Source of the DNA: CAIQJJ01 sp964606085
Lineage (GTDB): Bacteria > Chloroflexota > Anaerolineae > Anaerolineales > UBA4823
Assembly: GCA_964606085.1 (NCBI GenBank)
Contig: CAZSFD010000006.1
Coordinates: 1 to 64,000, forward strand
Length of the DNA stretch: 64,000 nt
Reading direction: 5' to 3'
Shown: one piece after another, positions 60,348 to 64,000 of the stretch
Position numbering within the stretch: the first letter of the stretch is position 1
Layout: each line of letters starts with the position of its first letter
Notes under the pieces: model-generated
Seen by the model: only the letters and a program-made list of their open reading frames with translations
The model's database searches: none
Told to the model about the DNA's origin: nothing
Translations under genes and position numbers: made by a program

Positions 60348-61955
60348 ATGAAAAAATTCTCCTTTTCCTGGCCGCACCGCGACAACACAATCCCCACCAA
60401 AGAAACCCAACTCTTGCGGCTGAACCGGCTGCTGGCCGACCTGGTGCAAAGCAACGATCTCACCATCACCTTGCAGGCCATTCTCGAGGCCGTTCAGGTG
60501 TCCTTGGCTGGCGATGCCAGCGCGCTCTACCTGCTCGGCGAAGATGGTCGAACGGTGGTAAAAACACATTTGTATGGCGTAACGGCTGCCTATGCCGACC
60601 AGATCGCATCCAATTATCACGGTTTACCCGGCGAAGACCTTTTCCAGACGCGCCAGGCCATCTGCATCGAGAACACCGCCCACAAAGACCATTATGAGCG
60701 CTTACAGTTCGTGCGTCAAAACGGTTGGTTGGCCTTGAGTTTGTTTCCCATCCTGGTCAAGGAACAGGCCATCGGCGCCATGGTGGTTTACTACCACCAA
60801 CCCCACCGCGCCAACGAACAGGAACGACAGGTGGGCATGGCGTATGCCTCCATTTCGGGGATGACCCTGCAAAACGAGCGTTATGCCGCCCAATTGCGCC
60901 AGGATGCGCTCAAACTGGAGCAGCGTGTTCAAGCGCGTACGGCTGAACTGCAAATGGCGAAAGAACGCATCGAAGCGATCTTATCTTCGATGCCCGATGC
61001 AATTTTTGTGCTGGAAAAAGAAAAAAAGCTATCGCTGGTCAACCGCGCCGGCCAGGAGCTGCTGGCCCAGGCGCAAGAAGCCGGCTGCGACCTGTTTGCC
61101 GATAATTGGCTGCGCCAGCTTTATGAACAACCTTCCCCCTCAGAGAAAGACGTTGTCCAGGTGAAAGGGCGCGCCTATCAGGCTTTGGCCTCGCCATTAC
61201 ACGCCAGTGAGCAAGACCAAGGGCAGGTGATCGTGTACCGCGATGTCACGCGCTTCCGCGAGCTGGATCAACTCAAAACGCAGTTCGTTTCGGATGTTTC
61301 GCACGAATTACGCACACCCCTGGCCAACTTGACCCTCTATCTCGATCTACTAGCCAATATCCAGGACCCGGCCCGGCGTGAAAATTACCTCCAGGTTTTG
61401 CAGCGCGAAACCAGCCGCCTGACCCGCCTGATCGAAGATTTGCTGACCATTTCACGCCTGGAGGCCGAACGCGTGCAGATCAACCTCAAAACCCTGGAGG
61501 TCAACCGCCTGCTGTCCGAATTAGCCTATGATCGTGGGTTGATGGCTTCAGGCCAGGGGTTGAAACTGGTCTATGACCCTGGCGAACAATTGCCCCCTGT
61601 CCAAACCGATCCGGCATTGCTCAACCAATGTCTCTCGAACTTGCTGACCAATGCCATTAACTACACACCCCCTGGCGGCCTGGTACGTTTATCCTCTCGG
61701 CTGGACGCCGGGCAAAGCGCCTGGCTGCAAATCAGCATCAGCGACAACGGCGTGGGCATCTTGCCGGAAGAAATTACCCAGATATTCAACCGTTTCTATC
61801 GCGGCGCGGCCAGCCGCCAAACGAACGCGCCGGGAACTGGCCTGGGGCTTTCAATTTCAAAAGAAATCATCGAACGAATGGGGGGAAGAATAACCGTAGA
61901 AAGCACGCCAGGGCAGGGCAGTACGTTTACGATCTGGCTGCCCACGCACTACTGA
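60348..61955 (+). CDS. Soluble GAF-PAS sensor histidine kinase
   Basis: A 535-aa kinase without membrane segments. A GAF domain (about 30-175) is followed by a coiled coil (QDALKLEQRVQARTAELQMAK), a PAS-like segment (about 205-295), the dimerisation domain with phospho-acceptor His319 (VSHELRTPL), and the HATPase with N box NLLTNAINYTPPGG, G1 SDNGVGI and G2 GTGLGLSIS. It senses a cytoplasmic signal and would phosphorylate a response regulator, but none lies within the window. It is divergent from the rsgA leader, 142 bases from the leader ORF. It may be an orphan kinase. Confidence 0.92.
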   Translation: MKKFSFSWPHRDNTIPTKETQLLRLNRLLADLVQSNDLTITLQAILEAVQVSLAGDASALYLLGEDGRTVVKTHLYGVTAAYADQIASNYHGLPGEDLFQTRQAICIENTAHKDHYERLQFVRQNGWLALSLFPILVKEQAIGAMVVYYHQPHRANEQERQVGMAYASISGMTLQNERYAAQLRQDALKLEQRVQARTAELQMAKERIEAILSSMPDAIFVLEKEKKLSLVNRAGQELLAQAQEAGCDLFADNWLRQLYEQPSPSEKDVVQVKGRAYQALASPLHASEQDQGQVIVYRDVTRFRELDQLKTQFVSDVSHELRTPLANLTLYLDLLANIQDPARRENYLQVLQRETSRLTRLIEDLLTISRLEAERVQINLKTLEVNRLLSELAYDRGLMASGQGLKLVYDPGEQLPPVQTDPALLNQCLSNLLTNAINYTPPGGLVRLSSRLDAGQSAWLQISISDNGVGILPEEITQIFNRFYRGAASRQTNAPGTGLGLSISKEIIERMGGRITVESTPGQGSTFTIWLPTHY

Positions 61956-61976
61956 CCCAACCGCTTGCCCCCAAAA

Positions 61977-63086
61977 TCAAGTCCCCTGCTCCCACGACTG
62001 CCAGGCGATCATCAGCGAGCGTTGCAAAGCCTGGCACTCTTCAGCAGGCAAAAAGCAGCCACACGCCGCGGCCATCACGCGCTCGCGCAGCGCATCCAAC
62101 GACAACCCCCCAGTTTTTTCGCAAGCCAACTTATATTCATCGCTCAGGCGAATTTGTGAAACGCTCGGATCGTCCGTGTTGAGCGTGACATTCAAGCCAT
62201 CTTCCAGCATTTGCACGATGGGGTGTTCAGCCTGCGGCGCAACGACGCCCGATTGGTAATTGCTGGTGATACACACCTCGAACAGCGTGCCGCGCTCGCG
62301 CGCCAGGGCGACCACACGCGGGTCTTCCACCACGCGCACGCCATGCCCGATGCGTTCAGCATCGAAGTGCAAAATCGCATCCGACACATTTGCCGAACCA
62401 CCCCACTCCCCGGCATGGATGGTCATACGCAGCCCGGCCTGGCGCGCTTCGCGGAAAATGGGCGCAAAGGGCAGGGCCGCATGATCCGCTTCGCTGCCGG
62501 CTAAATCGAGGCCGATGATGCCGTTGCCGCGCCGTTCGGAGGCCAGCAGGGCCACCTGTTCGGCCAGTTCCAGGCTTTCATGGCGGTTGACACTGGCGAT
62601 CAGGCGCACCTGAATGCCAGTATCCTCCTCACCCTGGCGTGTTGCTTCGCAAACCCAATCCATCACCGCCGCCAGTGAGAAGCCCTGGGCTTTGCTCAGG
62701 GCCACTGGGGTAAAGCGCAGTTCCATGTAGCGCACGTTATCTTTGGCGGCGTCTTCGATGGCCTCGCGGGTAATGCGGTTGATCACCTCGGGTGAGCGGT
62801 AGAACAGGCGCAGCGTCTCAAATTTGGAGAGGAAATTTTGGAACGTATACGGTTCCTGTTTGTTCACCTGCACCAGCGAACGCAACTGCCCCGTGCTGGA
62901 GACATCCAACCCGTGGGCGCGGCCCACTTCGATCATCGTATTCAGGCGCAAAGAGCCTTCCAGATGGCGGTGAAGCTCAACCTTCGGGATGGCCTGGTAA
63001 AAGGATGGGTGACGGGTGGGGAGTGGTGCGCGTTTCACGGGGGGATCAGCCTTGTTCTGATGGGTGGATTTTACCACGCGGCGCAA
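61977..63086 (-). CDS. add: Adenosine deaminase
   Basis: A TIM-barrel metallo-hydrolase of about 350-369 aa. The zinc ligands are in ELHRHLEGS near residue 37-45, the catalytic Glu and His in IHAGEWGG, RIGHG follows, and NTDDPSVS carries the last metal Asp. It deaminates adenosine or deoxyadenosine to the inosine form. The conserved part begins at about residue 30, and no ATG precedes it in frame; TTG at 63086 or GTG about 48 bases further in are possible starts. It follows the adaptor-protein gene by 11 bases on the same strand, so it may be transcribed with it. Confidence 0.93.
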   Translation of the reverse strand: MRRVVKSTHQNKADPPVKRAPLPTRHPSFYQAIPKVELHRHLEGSLRLNTMIEVGRAHGLDVSSTGQLRSLVQVNKQEPYTFQNFLSKFETLRLFYRSPEVINRITREAIEDAAKDNVRYMELRFTPVALSKAQGFSLAAVMDWVCEATRQGEEDTGIQVRLIASVNRHESLELAEQVALLASERRGNGIIGLDLAGSEADHAALPFAPIFREARQAGLRMTIHAGEWGGSANVSDAILHFDAERIGHGVRVVEDPRVVALARERGTLFEVCITSNYQSGVVAPQAEHPIVQMLEDGLNVTLNTDDPSVSQIRLSDEYKLACEKTGGLSLDALRERVMAAACGCFLPAEECQALQRSLMIAWQSWEQGT

Positions 63087-63097
63087 GTCAACCGGCG

Positions 63098-64000
63098 TTA
63101 TGGCTCGAAGGTCACTTCTACCGTCATGCCCCAGCGCAGACGGGGATCGGGGTCGATCAGCAGGATGCGCGTTTCATACGTCACATCGCCCGATTTTTCG
63201 GCGTACCATTGGGCAATCGTCTCGACCGTGCCGACCATCTCCAGTTCGGCGATGGCATCGGGGGTGACGATGACCGATTGGCCTTCTTGGATGTCCACCA
63301 CTTCATTTTCGGTCAGGTCCTTGGTTTCCACATACCAGGCCGAGAAATCGGCCAGCACCATCACCACCTGGTTGGGCAGGGCTTCCTGGCCTTTGGAGAT
63401 GCTGATCTTGACAATCGTGCCGGCGAAGGGCGCTTTCAGGTCGAGGTTGGCCAGGGCGGCTTCGGCGGCGGCGAGTTGGGCGTTGGCGTGATCCAGGCGG
63501 GCCTGGGCCAGAGCCAGGTCATCGGGGTCGGGGCCGTTGGCGCGGGCGTCGCGGGTGAGGATGGCGTCGTCGAGGGCGGCCTGGGCCAGGTCGAGCTGAC
63601 CTTTGGCGGCCTCGCGGTTGTTCAGCAGGCGGTCGTAGTCGCGCAGGGCGGCGTCATATTGATCTTGCGCCTCGTCGAGATCGTCCTGGGCATTTTTGCG
63701 GTCAGTGTTGTCGCGGTCGAGCGATTCGTATTTGGCGAACTCATCTTCGGCGTCTTCGAGGTCATCTTGAGCGTTTTCTTTGCTCACCTGGGCGTCGTCA
63801 ATCTCCTGTTGGTAGTCATCGGTGTCGAAATCTTCGTACGTTTCCTGGGCCTGGAGCAGCGCTTCGCGGGCCTGGGTAACGGCCAGTGCGGCGTCGGCGT
63901 AGGCCAGGTCGGCCTTGTCGTTGAGATCGTCTAAGGCCTGCTGCGCCTGGGTGCGTTCAAGCTGCGCCGCGGCCACCTGGGCTTCGTAGGTCTCGCGGTC
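63098..64000 (-). CDS. HlyD/RND-type efflux adaptor (membrane fusion protein), N-terminus outside window
   Basis: The last 301 residues of a periplasmic-adaptor-like protein; the frame continues past the right edge. Most of the visible part is a long alpha-helical hairpin with coiled-coil heptads rich in Ala, Asp, Glu and Gln (LDDLNDKADLAYADAALA, QDDLEDAEDEFAKYE), then a half-lipoyl segment LDLKAPFAGTIVKISISKGQ and a beta-barrel domain (GQSVIVTPDAIAELEMVGTV) ending in GMTVEVTFEP. Such adaptors join an ABC or RND transporter to the cell envelope. The partner pump is probably upstream, beyond the window. The hairpin is unusually acidic. Confidence 0.88.
   Translation of the reverse strand, partial: DRETYEAQVAAAQLERTQAQQALDDLNDKADLAYADAALAVTQAREALLQAQETYEDFDTDDYQQEIDDAQVSKENAQDDLEDAEDEFAKYESLDRDNTDRKNAQDDLDEAQDQYDAALRDYDRLLNNREAAKGQLDLAQAALDDAILTRDARANGPDPDDLALAQARLDHANAQLAAAEAALANLDLKAPFAGTIVKISISKGQEALPNQVVMVLADFSAWYVETKDLTENEVVDIQEGQSVIVTPDAIAELEMVGTVETIAQWYAEKSGDVTYETRILLIDPDPRLRWGMTVEVTFEP

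Overview
The window reads as bacterial chromosome from an uncultivated Chloroflexota lineage, most likely Anaerolineae-like. The sequence shows high GC, dense gene packing and strong GC-rich codon bias. Surface proteins have a membrane anchor followed by a Thr/Pro-rich linker and an outer domain. Two secreted proteins end in a Tyr-Leu-Pro-hydrophobic-basic tail (YLPIIVK and YLPVIVR). Small dispersed repeats are unusually common, both between and inside genes. The taxonomic call is an inference; no rRNA is present. A run of 10 N at 48546-48555 shows this is a draft scaffold.

Layout. 1-2.7 kb: a relatively AT-rich segment with a truncated reading frame, a type I-style DNA methylase without visible partners, a large hairpin, an excisionase-like DNA-binding gene and a tRNA-Thr(CGT). 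It looks like the edge of an island lying at the 3' side of the tRNA. 2.7-6.3 kb: a GT4 glycosyltransferase, an ADP-ribosylglycohydrolase and an enolase-superfamily enzyme. 6.4-15.3 kb: sugar use, with a LacI-type repressor, a multidomain secreted GH10 xylanase behind a promoter/operator, a GH37 trehalase, an extended SDR and metF. 15.3-20.4 kb: an ArnT/PMT-like glycosyltransferase, an aldehyde:ferredoxin oxidoreductase and a lipoprotein.

20.4-31.5 kb holds the most striking cluster: glpK, a PAS-PAS-GAF-GGDEF diguanylate cyclase, a GlpA-GlpB fusion, an unrecognised 809-aa protein with an HxxxDG motif, and a membrane Ser/Thr kinase. All are tightly spaced on one strand, so glycerol catabolism is packed with c-di-GMP and phospho-signalling genes. 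31.7-38.8 kb: rtcB, a lipoprotein, an FmdB-type zinc ribbon protein, lpd, an unknown gene, a class III nucleotide cyclase and a YedK/HMCES protein. 38.8-42.8 kb is a probable light-responsive divergon. A MerR-B12 regulator carrying the W-x9-EH and His signature of CarH photoreceptors faces a three-gene operon (TIGR01777 epimerase, SRPBCC-like protein, phytoene-desaturase-like enzyme), and each side has its own consensus promoter.

42.9-51.1 kb: an RRM RNA-binding protein, a CarD-like protein, three small membrane proteins and a 1693-aa secreted C25 (gingipain-type) protease with LamG, propeller and FnIII modules. 51.2-58.2 kb: a second class III cyclase coupled to a membrane-anchored SUMF1-type protein, a CE7 esterase, an SDR and a xanthine-dehydrogenase-type molybdenum subunit. 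58.3-64 kb: RNHCP-rsgA with an unusual leader, a GAF histidine kinase, adenosine deaminase and the end of an HlyD-type adaptor.

Across the window there is a family of degenerate 7-bp tandem repeats (six arrays, five of them inside reading frames that stay open), 8-bp-period hairpin repeats, REP-like palindromes, and many intrinsic terminators.
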